Assembly: GCA_041391505.1 (NCBI GenBank)
Contig: JAWKNW010000012.1
Span: forward strand, 1-64,000
From: Rhodothermales bacterium
Lineage (GTDB): Bacteria; Bacteroidota; Rhodothermia; Rhodothermales; JAHQVL01
DNA length: 64,000 nt
Direction: 5' to 3'
Shown here piece by piece: positions 17,474-25,757 of the stretch; the first letter of the stretch is position 1, and each line of letters opens with the position of its first letter. The position numbers and the translations under genes were made by a program. A model generated the notes under the pieces. The model searched no databases and was not told where the DNA came from. It saw only the letters and a list, made by a program, of their open reading frames with translations.

Positions 17474-18319
17474 ATGCAACGATGCGCGTTTAAAACGCTG
17501 GCGCTCGACTACAAGGTGATCTTTTTTGATGCCTACGGGGTGTTGAAAAACTATCGTGGGATGACGCCAGGGATCAAGGCCACGTTCGATTACCTCACCG
17601 AGCGCGACATCGAGTTCTTCGTCCTCACCAACGACGCCTCGCGCGGGCCGGCGGAGCTGGCCGAGGTCTACCAGCGCGCCGGCATCACGCAGATCGACGA
17701 ACAGAAGGTGGTCTCCTCGGGCATGCTCGCGCGCGATTACCTGCGCTTCAAGGTGCGCACCGGCGTGATCGCGTATCTCGGCACGCCGGCGTCGGCCCAC
17801 TACATCGAAACCATGGGCCTCGAGGCCATCTCCATCAAGGATCTGGATCTCAACGATGCCGACCAGATCAATGCCCTGGTGCTGCTCGACGATGAGGGGT
17901 TCGACTGGAATCATGACATCAACAAAGCCGTTAATCTGCTTCGACTCCGCAATATCCCGGTCATCGTCGCCAATACCGACGCCTCCTACCCGGTCGCCAG
18001 GGGCCAGATCGCCGTGTCGATCGGCGCCGTGGGCGACCTCCTGGAACGCGTCGTCCGGCGCACCTTCATTCGATTCGGTAAACCCGAGGCGCAGATGTTC
18101 AATTTTGCGTTCGAGCACGTGCAGAAATACCGTCAGGTCACCAAAAACGATATCCTGATGGTGGGCGATACGTTATCTACCGACATCATGGGCGGCAATC
18201 ATTTCGGCATCGACACCGCGCTCGTTCTCACCGGCAATACACTGCCGCACATGGCCGATATCCTCATCGAGTCGACGGGCATCGTGCCGGATTTCATCTG
18301 CGACTCTGCGGTCATTTGA
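17474..18319 (+). CDS. HAD-superfamily class IIA phosphatase (NagD-like)
   Basis: About 281 residues. HAD motif I is VIFFDAYGVLKNY, the DAYGVL variant seen in a subgroup of class IIA hydrolases. Motif II is FVLTNDAS, and motif IV is MVGDTLSTDIMGGNHFGIDTALVLTG. A class IIA cap lies between motifs II and III. I prefer the ATG at 17474 over the GTG at 17468. It starts about a dozen bases after the kinase gene and is probably cotranscribed with it. Likely a sugar- or nucleotide-phosphate phosphatase; substrate not predictable. Confidence 0.85.
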   Translation: MQRCAFKTLALDYKVIFFDAYGVLKNYRGMTPGIKATFDYLTERDIEFFVLTNDASRGPAELAEVYQRAGITQIDEQKVVSSGMLARDYLRFKVRTGVIAYLGTPASAHYIETMGLEAISIKDLDLNDADQINALVLLDDEGFDWNHDINKAVNLLRLRNIPVIVANTDASYPVARGQIAVSIGAVGDLLERVVRRTFIRFGKPEAQMFNFAFEHVQKYRQVTKNDILMVGDTLSTDIMGGNHFGIDTALVLTGNTLPHMADILIESTGIVPDFICDSAVI

Positions 18320-18365
18320 GCGGAAAGACGATGCGCAGCGAACGACATAGTGCGGGTGTTTGCCG

Positions 18366-18989
18366 ATGATGTGGTACGATGTCTTCTCGCATGTCTACGA
18401 CCTCGCGCTGGAGCCCCTCTACCGGGACGCCCGCCGGCAGATGGCGAACGCCCTCGGCCCGCGGCAGGGCGATACCGTCCTCGACCTCGCCTGCGGCACC
18501 GGGCAGAACTTCCCGTATATCGCGCCGTGGCTCGGCGCGCGCGGCCGCCTCATCGGGCTCGACGAATCGAAGGGCATGCTCCGCAAGGCCGCGCAGCGCG
18601 TCGAGCGGCACGGGTGGGGCAACGTGCTCCTGACCGAGCAGGACGCCCACCACGTCAGCCGGGGCGGCCTGCAGCTGGCCGTCGGCGATCAGTTCACCAT
18701 CAACAGCGCCGTGTGCGCCCTCGGGTTCTCCACCTTCACCGATTGGGGGCACGTCCTGGAGCGCACCGTCGACCTTCTCCCCCCCGGCGGCCGCATCGTC
18801 TTGCTGGATGTGTACGCCGAGCGGCGCGTACCCCAGACCTGGCTCGTCGAACAGATCGCGCGGGCCGAGCTGAACCGGCAGGTGTGGATGGAGCTCAAAA
18901 AGATGGTCCGCGTCTTCGAATGGCGCTACCTGCAGGGCTCGCCGCACCTGTACGGCGGCCGGATCTATCTGGCGATCGGGGAAAAGTAA
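18366..18989 (+). CDS. Class I SAM-dependent methyltransferase (UbiE/PE N-methyltransferase-like)
   Basis: About 207 residues. The SAM motif is VLDLACGTGQNFPYIAPWL, and the acidic residue after beta-2 is in LIGLDESKGML. A late hydrophobic motif LLPPGGRIVLLDV follows. The ATGs at 18366/18369 are better than the TTG at 18360. Resemblance is to the group annotated as phosphatidylethanolamine N-methyltransferase or ubiquinone/menaquinone methyltransferase; the acceptor is not determined. Confidence 0.85.
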   Translation: MMWYDVFSHVYDLALEPLYRDARRQMANALGPRQGDTVLDLACGTGQNFPYIAPWLGARGRLIGLDESKGMLRKAAQRVERHGWGNVLLTEQDAHHVSRGGLQLAVGDQFTINSAVCALGFSTFTDWGHVLERTVDLLPPGGRIVLLDVYAERRVPQTWLVEQIARAELNRQVWMELKKMVRVFEWRYLQGSPHLYGGRIYLAIGEK

Positions 18990-19052
18990 AAACATTACCT
19001 TACATTGCATCTGTAATCGTATCGTCAACCACTGCCTCCACCGGGCACCGTC

Positions 19053-20012
19053 ATGAACCGGTCCTCCCAAAAATTCCTGGCCACACGGTTGGCCATGCTG
19101 GCCACCGCATTCCTGTTTGCTTCGTCCGCCGCCGCGCAGGACGGGACCATCTACCCGCTCGATGCGCCTCCCGAGCCCAACGCAATTCCGCTCGGTACGG
19201 GGGGTGTCGAGGGACAGACCGCGCCCGAGTCGTGGTTTCGTCAGTGGGGAGACCCGATGGCGCGCAACATCTCCGCGGCCACGTTGACGCCCTTTCTCCC
19301 CAAACCGGGTACGGCCAACGGGGCGGCCGTCATCGTGGCGCCCGGCGGGGGCTTCATGTGGCTTTCCATGGGCAATGAGGGCTGGGAAGTCGCGCAGGCA
19401 CTGGCGGACCGCGGCGTGGCCGCCTTTGTGCTCAAATACCGGCTCCGGCCAACCGTGGCGTCGCTGGATGAGTTCAGCGCGTGGATGAACCGCCCCCGTC
19501 CGGCGCCGGCGGCGGATACGGCCGCCACGTCCGGACAGGAGGCGCCGCCGAGACCGCCTGCGGCCGATTTATCGGACCAGCTCGAGGATGCCGAGGCCGC
19601 CTACGCGATGCTTGTCGCACGGGCCGACGAATGGGGGGTCGACACCACCCGGATCGGCATGATCGGCTTTTCCGCCGGCGCCGGCCTCACCATGCACAGC
19701 ACGCTCCACTCCAGGACCATGGACCTGGCGTTTATCGGCCCCATCTACGGCGGGATGGGCCCGGTCGATGTGCCGGCGGACGCCCCGCCCATGTTCTCGG
19801 TGATCGCTTCGGACGACTTCCTCTTCCGCGGCCAGTTCGGCGTGGTGAAATCCTGGTACGATGCCGGCCGGCCGGTCGAGTTTCACCTGTATCAGAATGG
19901 CGGCCACGGGTTTGGCCTCGGCAATCCGAATCGCACCAGCAACCGCTGGTTCGACGCCTTTACGCACTGGCTGGAGGTGAACGGTTTCCTGGCCGGCGGG
20001 TCGACGGAGTAA
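19053..20012 (+). CDS. Exported alpha/beta hydrolase (acetyl-xylan esterase/BD-FAE-like)
   Basis: 319 residues with a signal peptide ending near SSAAAQ. The oxyanion motif is VIVAPGGGFMWLSMGNEGWE, the nucleophile is Ser207 in GFSAG, the acid is probably the Asp pair in VIASDDFLF, and the histidine is in NGGHGFG. A Pro/Ala-rich insert (about 150-172) interrupts the core. Close families deacylate plant polysaccharides or oligosaccharides in the periplasm or outside the cell. It stands alone on this strand. Confidence 0.85.
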   Translation: MNRSSQKFLATRLAMLATAFLFASSAAAQDGTIYPLDAPPEPNAIPLGTGGVEGQTAPESWFRQWGDPMARNISAATLTPFLPKPGTANGAAVIVAPGGGFMWLSMGNEGWEVAQALADRGVAAFVLKYRLRPTVASLDEFSAWMNRPRPAPAADTAATSGQEAPPRPPAADLSDQLEDAEAAYAMLVARADEWGVDTTRIGMIGFSAGAGLTMHSTLHSRTMDLAFIGPIYGGMGPVDVPADAPPMFSVIASDDFLFRGQFGVVKSWYDAGRPVEFHLYQNGGHGFGLGNPNRTSNRWFDAFTHWLEVNGFLAGGSTE

Positions 20013-20133
20013 AGCGCGTAGGGGCGCAGCTGCGCTGCAAACGACAGCGTGAGGAGCCTTCTCCCTGATCCACAAAAATCAGGGCGACAGGGCTACTTGA
20101 ACAAACACCCCTCGCGCTCCCCGCGTGCGCTCG

Positions 20134-20634
20134 TTATGCCTCATCTGCAACCTCAGCGAGCAGCGCATCGATCTGGTTGATCGCCAGGGTCGCGCCTTCC
20201 TCGACGCCCATCGCCAGCACCTTCTCCAGGTCCTCCAGCGCGGTGTACGTGCTGGTATACGTGGCGCGGGTGCCGGTTGGGATGGCCTCGAAGCGATAGG
20301 CGCACCGGGCACTCGGCATCGCCTGGATGTGGTTGAAGTCGGCATCCGCGAATCCGTCTTCGAAGCGGAAGCTATGAGGTTGGTCGACGTCCGTGATCAC
20401 CCAGAAGCCGTGGAATTTCTGGCCTTCGGGGCCTGTCATGTAGTAGGTCGAGCGTTTCCCCGGTGTGAGATCGTGGTCGACAAACGTGGCCGGGTAGGTC
20501 GGCGGGCCCCAGACGCGCTCCAGCTGGCGCGCGTCCGCATACAGCGCCCAGATGCGCGCCGGCGGCGCGGCAAACTCGGCCACGATGGTGAGGGTGAGGT
20601 TTTCGACATCGCGGATGATGTTGACTACAGGCAT
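20134..20634 (-). CDS. SRPBCC (AHSA1/START-like) domain protein
   Basis: 166 residues with the AHSA1 pattern: FAAPPARIWALYADARQLERVWGPPTYPATFVDHDL at the start, then the GFWVITDVDQPHSFRFEDGF strand and a long C-terminal helix. These proteins bind hydrophobic ligands in a deep cavity. It is the second gene of a minus-strand pair, 15 bp after an ArsR-type repressor; such ArsR-SRPBCC pairs are common and probably self-regulated. Ligand unknown. Confidence 0.9.
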   Translation of the reverse strand: MPVVNIIRDVENLTLTIVAEFAAPPARIWALYADARQLERVWGPPTYPATFVDHDLTPGKRSTYYMTGPEGQKFHGFWVITDVDQPHSFRFEDGFADADFNHIQAMPSARCAYRFEAIPTGTRATYTSTYTALEDLEKVLAMGVEEGATLAINQIDALLAEVADEA

Positions 20635-20649
20635 AGCGGGTTTCCGGAT

Positions 20650-21009
20650 CTAGGGGTTGGAAGATGGATTCTGCGTGTTTCGGGCTTCTTCCTCAAGCAG
20701 TTGATCGATGCGCATGACGCGGCCCACCCAGATGGCCTCCAACTCGCGCAGGAGGGACTCGGCGGAGCGGATGGCCTCCACGTTGCCGCTGGCGAAGGCT
20801 TCGCGCCCCTGCCTGCGCTTGGTGATGAGGCCGGCGCGGACGAGCACGTCCACGTGTTTCTGGACGGCCGCGAAGCTCATGTCGTAAGCGCCGGCGAGGG
20901 TGGTGATCGTGTGTTCACCCGACAGCGTGCGCCGCAGGATATCCCGGCGCGTCCTGTCCGACAGGGCGTGGAAAAGCCGGTCCGTGCGATCTTCGATGGA
21001 AGGAGTCAT
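20650..21009 (-). CDS. ArsR-family winged-helix repressor (SRPBCC-linked autorepressor type)
   Basis: About 119 residues from MTPSIEDRTDRLFHALSDRTRRDIL, the standard ArsR start; the TTG-initiated extension to 21024 would run into the operator. The recognition helix is in YDMSFAAVQKHVDVLVRAGLITKRRQGRE. No Cys-x-Cys metal site is present, so it is not a classical arsenic sensor. A perfect palindrome 11 bp upstream of the ATG is a plausible operator controlling this gene and the SRPBCC gene behind it. Confidence 0.92.
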   Translation of the reverse strand: MTPSIEDRTDRLFHALSDRTRRDILRRTLSGEHTITTLAGAYDMSFAAVQKHVDVLVRAGLITKRRQGREAFASGNVEAIRSAESLLRELEAIWVGRVMRIDQLLEEEARNTQNPSSNP

Positions 21010-21019
21010 GCCTGTAATA

Positions 21020-21037
21020 TACAACCATTTGGTTGTA
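21020..21037 (-). promoter_or_regulatory. Predicted ArsR operator palindrome
   Basis: TACAACC-ATTT-GGTTGTA is a perfect palindrome with 7-base arms and a 4-base centre. It sits 11 bases before the ATG of the ArsR gene. The CAACCA..TGGTTG core is the kind of site I recall for ArsR autorepressors paired with SRPBCC genes. Binding here would block transcription of the pair. Confidence 0.7.
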
Positions 21038-21085
21038 AGTCAAGGGGCGATGGGAAAGAACGTGGGACGGCATGGTGGATTCCCG

Positions 21086-21254
21086 TCACACGCAGCAGGG
21101 CCATCGCATTCTCGTCGTGGCCGTGAGCGTACGGGAGTTTGGGTGCATGGGGGCATTTTTTACCGCAAAACCTCCCATACCCCCATACTTCCATACTCCC
21201 AGACCGGGCGATGCTCACGTTTGAAGAGCATGCGATGGCCCTTTCACACGCAGC
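21086..21254. mobile_element. MITE-like hairpin element with flanking 11-bp direct repeats
   Basis: TCACACGCAGC occurs at 21086-21096 and again at 21244-21254. Just inside are 13-base terminal inverted repeats, AGGGCCATCGCAT at 21097-21109 and its complement at 21230-21242. More interior segments also pair (GTGAGC with GCTCAC, GGGAGT with ACTCCC, ATGGGGG with CCCCCAT), so the roughly 147-base unit can fold into one long hairpin. No coding capacity. It fills most of the gene-free stretch between the ArsR and ZIP genes. Confidence 0.6.
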
Positions 21255-21400
21255 GGTCGCCTTGCCCGGCTCTGCCCCTGGAGGTATTTTGACGGGATCG
21301 CCCACCAGATCGAGCAGCCGGCCTTCCCGGGGCATCTCGTGGAGCGTTGAACTCGCCGGGCGTGGCGCCACCGCGCCCCCTTGTACCCGTTATCGAATCC

Positions 21401-22204
21401 ATGGACGCGCTGAGCCCCATCATGCAGGCTTTTCTGGCGACGTTGTTCACCTGGGGGGTGACGGCGGCGGGGGCGGCGCTCGTGGTGTTTACGCGGTCGG
21501 TAGATCGCAGGGTGATGGATGCGATGATGGGGTTCGCCGCCGGCGTGATGATCGCGGCCAGCTTCTGGTCGCTGCTCGCACCCGGCATCGAGATGGCCGA
21601 ACACCTGGGCAGCACGCCGTGGCTGGTCGCCGCGGTCGGCTTCATGGGGGGCGGCATCTTTATGCGGCTGGTGGATGTGATCCTGCCGCACCTGCACCCC
21701 GGGAAGGATATGACGCATCCCGAGGGCATCAAGACCTCCTGGGAGCGAAGCACGCTGCTGGTGCTCGCGATCACGCTCCACAACATCCCGGAAGGGCTCG
21801 CGGTGGGCGTGGCCTTCGGCGCCGTCGCGGCCGGATTGCCCTCGGCGACGCTCGGCGGCGCCGTCGCGCTCGCCATCGGGATCGGACTCCAGAACTTCCC
21901 GGAAGGAGCGGCCGTGTCGTTGCCGTTGCGGCGGGAAGGGATGGGCCGGGCCAAGAGCTTCCTGTTCGGGCAGGCGTCCGGACTCGTCGAACCCATCGCC
22001 GGCGTTCTCGGGGCCGCGTTCGTCATGCGGATGCAGAACGTGCTGCCCTATGCGCTGTGCTTCGCCGCCGGCGCGATGATCTTCGTGGTCGTGGAGGAGC
22101 TGATCCCGGAATCCCAGCGGGTGGACGCCAACATCGACATCGTCACGATGGCGACGATGGCCGGCTTCGCGGTGATGATGGTGCTCGACCTGGCCCTGGG
22201 TTAA
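21401..22204 (+). CDS. ZIP-family metal transporter (ZupT/GufA-like)
   Basis: About 267 residues from MDALSPIMQAFLATL, with eight membrane segments. The metal-binding motifs are LHNIPEG in segment IV and LQNFPEG in segment V, both diagnostic of ZIP proteins; HLHPGKDMTHPEG forms a His-rich loop before segment IV. It should import Zn2+ or another divalent metal across the inner membrane. The ATG at 21401 is favoured over 21347 because the extra residues are Pro-rich and non-homologous. Confidence 0.93.
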   Translation: MDALSPIMQAFLATLFTWGVTAAGAALVVFTRSVDRRVMDAMMGFAAGVMIAASFWSLLAPGIEMAEHLGSTPWLVAAVGFMGGGIFMRLVDVILPHLHPGKDMTHPEGIKTSWERSTLLVLAITLHNIPEGLAVGVAFGAVAAGLPSATLGGAVALAIGIGLQNFPEGAAVSLPLRREGMGRAKSFLFGQASGLVEPIAGVLGAAFVMRMQNVLPYALCFAAGAMIFVVVEELIPESQRVDANIDIVTMATMAGFAVMMVLDLALG

Positions 22205-22327
22205 GAGCCGGGCGTCCTCGCCCGGCCCCCTCCTCGGACCTCCCGCACGTCGTTGGATCCGGAATCACGTTCAGGATACGGCCCTTTTCGAACGATTTTT
22301 CAGACAGAACCTGACCTACAGACAGCC

Positions 22328-22708
22328 ATGGCATTCAAACCAGAAGGATACAACTCCGTCTCCCCGTACCTGACGGTGAACGGCGCGCAGCGTACCATCG
22401 ACTTCCTCGTCCACGTGTTCGGAGCCGAGGCGCTACGAATGATCCCCGGCCAGGAGGGCAAAATCGGCCACGGCGAGGTCCGGATCGACGACACGGTGCT
22501 CATGTTCACGGATGCCGTCGAAGGCTGGCCGGCGAACCCGAGCCACGTGCACATTTATGTAGAGGATGTCGACGCGATTTTCGCGCGCGCCGTGGACGCC
22601 GGCGCCACGGTCGTGAAAGAACCGGTACAGGCCGGGGATATCGATAAACGCGGGGGATTTATGGATGCCGGCGGCACCACGTGGTGGGTAAGCACCCAGA
22701 TGGAATGA
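22328..22708 (+). CDS. VOC-superfamily protein (PhnB/glyoxalase-like)
   Basis: About 126 residues from MAFKPEGYNSVSPYLTVNGA. Two beta-alpha-beta-beta-beta halves are visible: YLTVNGAQRTIDFLVHVFGAE in the first and VHIYVEDVDAIFARAVDAGATVVKEP in the second, ending GGFMDAGGTTWWVST. It resembles the PhnB-like group often annotated as glyoxalase or bleomycin-resistance-like proteins. No specific ligand can be deduced. Confidence 0.9.
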   Translation: MAFKPEGYNSVSPYLTVNGAQRTIDFLVHVFGAEALRMIPGQEGKIGHGEVRIDDTVLMFTDAVEGWPANPSHVHIYVEDVDAIFARAVDAGATVVKEPVQAGDIDKRGGFMDAGGTTWWVSTQME

Positions 22709-22737
22709 CCGGATGGCCGCAGATCCGGCCGGCGCGG

Positions 22738-23598
22738 CTATTCCCGGATGTACAGTTTCCCGCCGGCGTTGAGCCCGCCCCCCTGCATCGTGAAGTCGTA
22801 GATCGCCTTCCCCCGGTTGCTGTCCACGATCAGCGCGTTGCCGATGACGGTGTACGTCCCCTCCGCGTTGCCGCCGCCGAAGGATGACGCGGTGGTCGTC
22901 GAAGCGTCCGGGCTGTAGTGCGAGCTGCTGGCGGACACCTGTGAGGACGACGACATCTCGAACCGCCCCTGCCCGTCGAACCAGACGGTCTCCTCATAGG
23001 CAGACGAATACGACCCGCTGTTGGCGATGCTGGACGAGCGGTTGCTCGCGTAATACGTCCACCGGCCCGCGAGTTCGGTGATGGCGTTGCGGTTGACGGT
23101 GGGCGCATCGATGCGGGCCGTCGCCACCATGCCGTCAAGCGCGGCCCTGGCGCCGGCAAACGTGTTCGGGTAGGCCAGGACGAGCATCCCCAGCGTCGTG
23201 TTCTGGTCGCTCAGCACCGTGACGGAGCGCCCGAGGACGCGCTGCCGGGTGGAGGCGAGGAACAGGTCGTACTCGCCGGCCACGACTTGGCGTCCCGAAA
23301 CAGCGGTTTGCTGCAGCAGCGACGTCGGCTGCCCCTGGAGCCCGAGCGCCGAGCCCAGCGCGATGAGGTCGTTCTGGATCTCCGCCGGCGTGGCGCTGAT
23401 GCCCGGGGCGACGAAGAGGCGGGCGCTGGCGTCCGGGTTGACGAAGACCCGCAGCCGGCCCTCGGCCCGCTCGAGCGACCAGCCGGCGGGGATCTGGTAC
23501 CGGACGTTCCAGCCGGCGACGTTTTGGGTTTCCTGGGCGAACACGGAGGTGGCGACGAGGCCGAGCGCGAGGAAGGCGTATGCGAAGCGGTAATACAT
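22738..23598 (-). CDS. Exported protein of unknown function
   Basis: 286 residues from MYYRFAYAFLALGLVATSVFAQ, a clear signal peptide; the longer frame to 23661 has no such N-terminus. The first half (residues 25-175) contains WNVRYQIPAGWSLERAEGRLRVFVNPDASARLFVAPG, like small exported proteins that monitor or bind through a PsbP/DUF-type fold. The second half (WTYYASNRSSS to GKLYIRE) is a Ser-rich lipocalin-like or META-like beta domain, with a GTYTVIGNALIVDSN motif. I do not recognise a named family. Confidence 0.75.
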   Translation of the reverse strand: MYYRFAYAFLALGLVATSVFAQETQNVAGWNVRYQIPAGWSLERAEGRLRVFVNPDASARLFVAPGISATPAEIQNDLIALGSALGLQGQPTSLLQQTAVSGRQVVAGEYDLFLASTRQRVLGRSVTVLSDQNTTLGMLVLAYPNTFAGARAALDGMVATARIDAPTVNRNAITELAGRWTYYASNRSSSIANSGSYSSAYEETVWFDGQGRFEMSSSSQVSASSSHYSPDASTTTASSFGGGNAEGTYTVIGNALIVDSNRGKAIYDFTMQGGGLNAGGKLYIRE

Positions 23599-23797
23599 GT
23601 TGGTATCCTGTTCGATGCGATGTGGGTGGCTGGTAAATGCAGAAGCCGGCTTGCCGCTCAAAAAGGATAATCGTCCCGAAAAGTAGGGCGTCGCGGGTGG
23701 GATGCGGGAATCATCAGGGCAGATCGGTACGTTTGCCCTGTGTGAAGGATTTGGAGTAGGGTGCGCCGTACTTCATTACACGTCTTAGAGAACACGC

Positions 23798-24583
23798 ATG
23801 CCCACGCCGTATGCTCCAGCGCGAACGACCGTTTCGGGGCGGACCGTTCGCGTCGCCGACATGGATCTGTATTACGAGGAGTACGGCGTCGGTGAACCGC
23901 TGGTGCTCCTCCATGGGTTCGGCGGCTGCACCCAGAACTGGCATCCCTTCACGGCCGAGCTCTCGGCGCATCATCGCCTGATCGCGGTGGACCTGCGAGG
24001 GCATGGTTATTCCACGAATGCTGGGAATACGTTCACGCATCGCGAAGCGGCAAAAGACGTATTCATGCTGCTGGACACGTTGGGGATCGCGACCTGCTCG
24101 GCGATCGGTATGAGTACAGGCGGGATGATCCTGCTTCATATGGCAACGAGCCAGCCGGCGCGAATCGATGCGATGGTCCTGGTCAGTGCGACGACCCACT
24201 TTCCCGACCAGGCGCGGGCCATCATGCGCTCAGCCTCGTTCGACACCATGCCGCGCGACGTCCGGGAGATGTATCTGGAATGCGCGAAACGCGGTGATGA
24301 CCAGGTGCGCCGGCTCATCGCGCAATTCAATGCCCTGGGCGATAATTATGATGACATGAATCTCACCGCGCATGACCTGTCGGCGGTCACGGCGCGCATA
24401 CTGGTGGTGCACGGGGATCAGGACAGGTTCTTCTCCGTCGCTATCCCCGAGGCCCTGTGTAACGCTATCCGGGACGCCACGTTGTGGATGGTCCCCGGCG
24501 GCGAACACGCCCCCATCTATGACCCCGCGGTCCCGTTCACCGCGACCGTCCTGCGGTTCCTCGGTCGGACCGGCGGCACTTAG
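23798..24583 (+). CDS. Alpha/beta hydrolase
   Basis: 261 residues with LVLLHGFGGCTQNW (oxyanion HG), Ser106 in GMSTGG as nucleophile, Asp in VHGDQDRFF and His in GGEHAPIY. No signal peptide, so probably cytoplasmic. Family members include esterases, epoxide and C-C hydrolases, and 3-oxoadipate enol-lactonase-like enzymes. It stands about 60 bp ahead of a small KOW-like gene; no functional tie is evident. Confidence 0.9.
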   Translation: MPTPYAPARTTVSGRTVRVADMDLYYEEYGVGEPLVLLHGFGGCTQNWHPFTAELSAHHRLIAVDLRGHGYSTNAGNTFTHREAAKDVFMLLDTLGIATCSAIGMSTGGMILLHMATSQPARIDAMVLVSATTHFPDQARAIMRSASFDTMPRDVREMYLECAKRGDDQVRRLIAQFNALGDNYDDMNLTAHDLSAVTARILVVHGDQDRFFSVAIPEALCNAIRDATLWMVPGGEHAPIYDPAVPFTATVLRFLGRTGGT

Positions 24584-24667
24584 CCGGCAGTGGTCTAACC
24601 CACCTTCCGGAGCCGATGCCCGCACGTTCCGGGCACGCTGCCAGACATGCCAACACCCGTAATCACC

Positions 24668-24817
24668 ATGCCAACACCTCGTGAATCCCCGGTCAAGGAC
24701 GGCGACGCCTGCCGCGTGATCGCCGGCACCCACGCCGGCAAGTCGGGCATCGCGCGCGACATCAACACGAGCAAAACCAGCGCGGTGACGATCACCGCCG
24801 TCCTGACCTATCCATGA
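24668..24817 (+). CDS. Small KOW-like protein, translationally coupled to the next gene
   Basis: A 49-codon frame, MPTPRESPVKDGDACRVI and onward, containing VKDGDACRVIAGTHAGKSG followed by short beta segments. The pattern is that of a KOW motif (as in L24, NusG, L26e), a small beta-barrel that binds RNA or protein. An in-frame ATG at 24647 would add seven residues. Its TGA overlaps the ATG of the flavoprotein in the sequence ATGA, the usual sign of translational coupling, which argues it is real. Function unknown. Confidence 0.65.
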   Translation: MPTPRESPVKDGDACRVIAGTHAGKSGIARDINTSKTSAVTITAVLTYP

Positions 24818-25737
24818 CCACCGATCCATCCCTCTTCGACGCCATCGTCATCGGTGGCGGACCCGCTGGCCTCAGCGCCGCGCTGACGCTCGGGCGGTCG
24901 CGCCGCCGGGTGCTGGTCGCGGCGAGCGGACCGGCCCGCAACGCGCCGGCGGAGGCCTCCCACAACGTCTTCACCCGCGACGGGACGCCCCCTGCCGAAC
25001 TGCTCCGCATCGGCCGCGAGCAGCTCGCGCCGTACGATGTCGTCCTTCGCGACGAGTGGGCGGTCCGCGCCGTGCGGATGCGGGACGTGTTTGTAGTGGC
25101 GTTCGCCGGCGGCGCCCGGTTCGAGGCGCGGGGACTCGTGCTGGCCACGGGCGTGCGCGACATCCTCCCCGCGGTGCCGGGACTGTCGGAGCTGTGGGGC
25201 CGCGGCGTGTTCCATTGCCCGTATTGCCACGGCTGGGAGGTCGCCGGCCGGCCGCTCGGAGTCTACGCCAGGGGGATGGATGTCGCCCGTACGCTTCACC
25301 TCTGCATGCTCGCCCGCGGGTGGTCCGGCGACATCGCCCTGTTCGCCGACGGCCCGGCGGGGCTGCCGGCCGAGGAGCGGGCGCTTATCGAGCGGAACGG
25401 GATCGTCGTGCGCGAGGAGCGTGTCGAGCGGTTGATCGGCCGGGGCGGCGAGCTCGAAGCGGTGGTGCTGGAAGGCGGCGTGGCGGTGCCCCGGGGCGGA
25501 CTCCTCGTGGCGCCGGCGCAGGAGCTGCGGAGCGACATCCCCTACCAGCTCGGGTGCCAGATGACGGCCGATGCCCGGGTGGAGGCCGAGCATGGCGTCC
25601 AGACCGGCGTGCCGGGCGTGTTCGTCGCCGGCGACATCGCTCCGGGGATGCAGTCGGTAGTCGCGGCGATGGCGAGTGGGACGTTGGCCGGCGCGATGCT
25701 GAACCACTATCTCCTGGAGAAGGAGTTCGCTGGGTAG
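24814..25737 (+). CDS. Thioredoxin-reductase-like FAD oxidoreductase
   Basis: 307 residues. FAD-binding GGGPAGLSAALTLGR at the N-terminus, ATGVRDILPAVPG in the middle, redox-active CPYC in VFHCPYCHGWEV, and C-terminal GVFVAGDIAPGMQSVVAAMASG. The segment after CPYC, where NADPH-dependent enzymes have GxGxxA, reads LGVYARGMDVARTLH without a Gly-rich loop, so the electron donor may not be NADPH. Such short reductase-like proteins occur widely and are mostly uncharacterised. Coupled to the upstream KOW-like gene by ATGA. Confidence 0.88.
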   Translation: MTTDPSLFDAIVIGGGPAGLSAALTLGRSRRRVLVAASGPARNAPAEASHNVFTRDGTPPAELLRIGREQLAPYDVVLRDEWAVRAVRMRDVFVVAFAGGARFEARGLVLATGVRDILPAVPGLSELWGRGVFHCPYCHGWEVAGRPLGVYARGMDVARTLHLCMLARGWSGDIALFADGPAGLPAEERALIERNGIVVREERVERLIGRGGELEAVVLEGGVAVPRGGLLVAPAQELRSDIPYQLGCQMTADARVEAEHGVQTGVPGVFVAGDIAPGMQSVVAAMASGTLAGAMLNHYLLEKEFAG

Positions 25738-25757
25738 GCGGACGCACGACCAACGCT

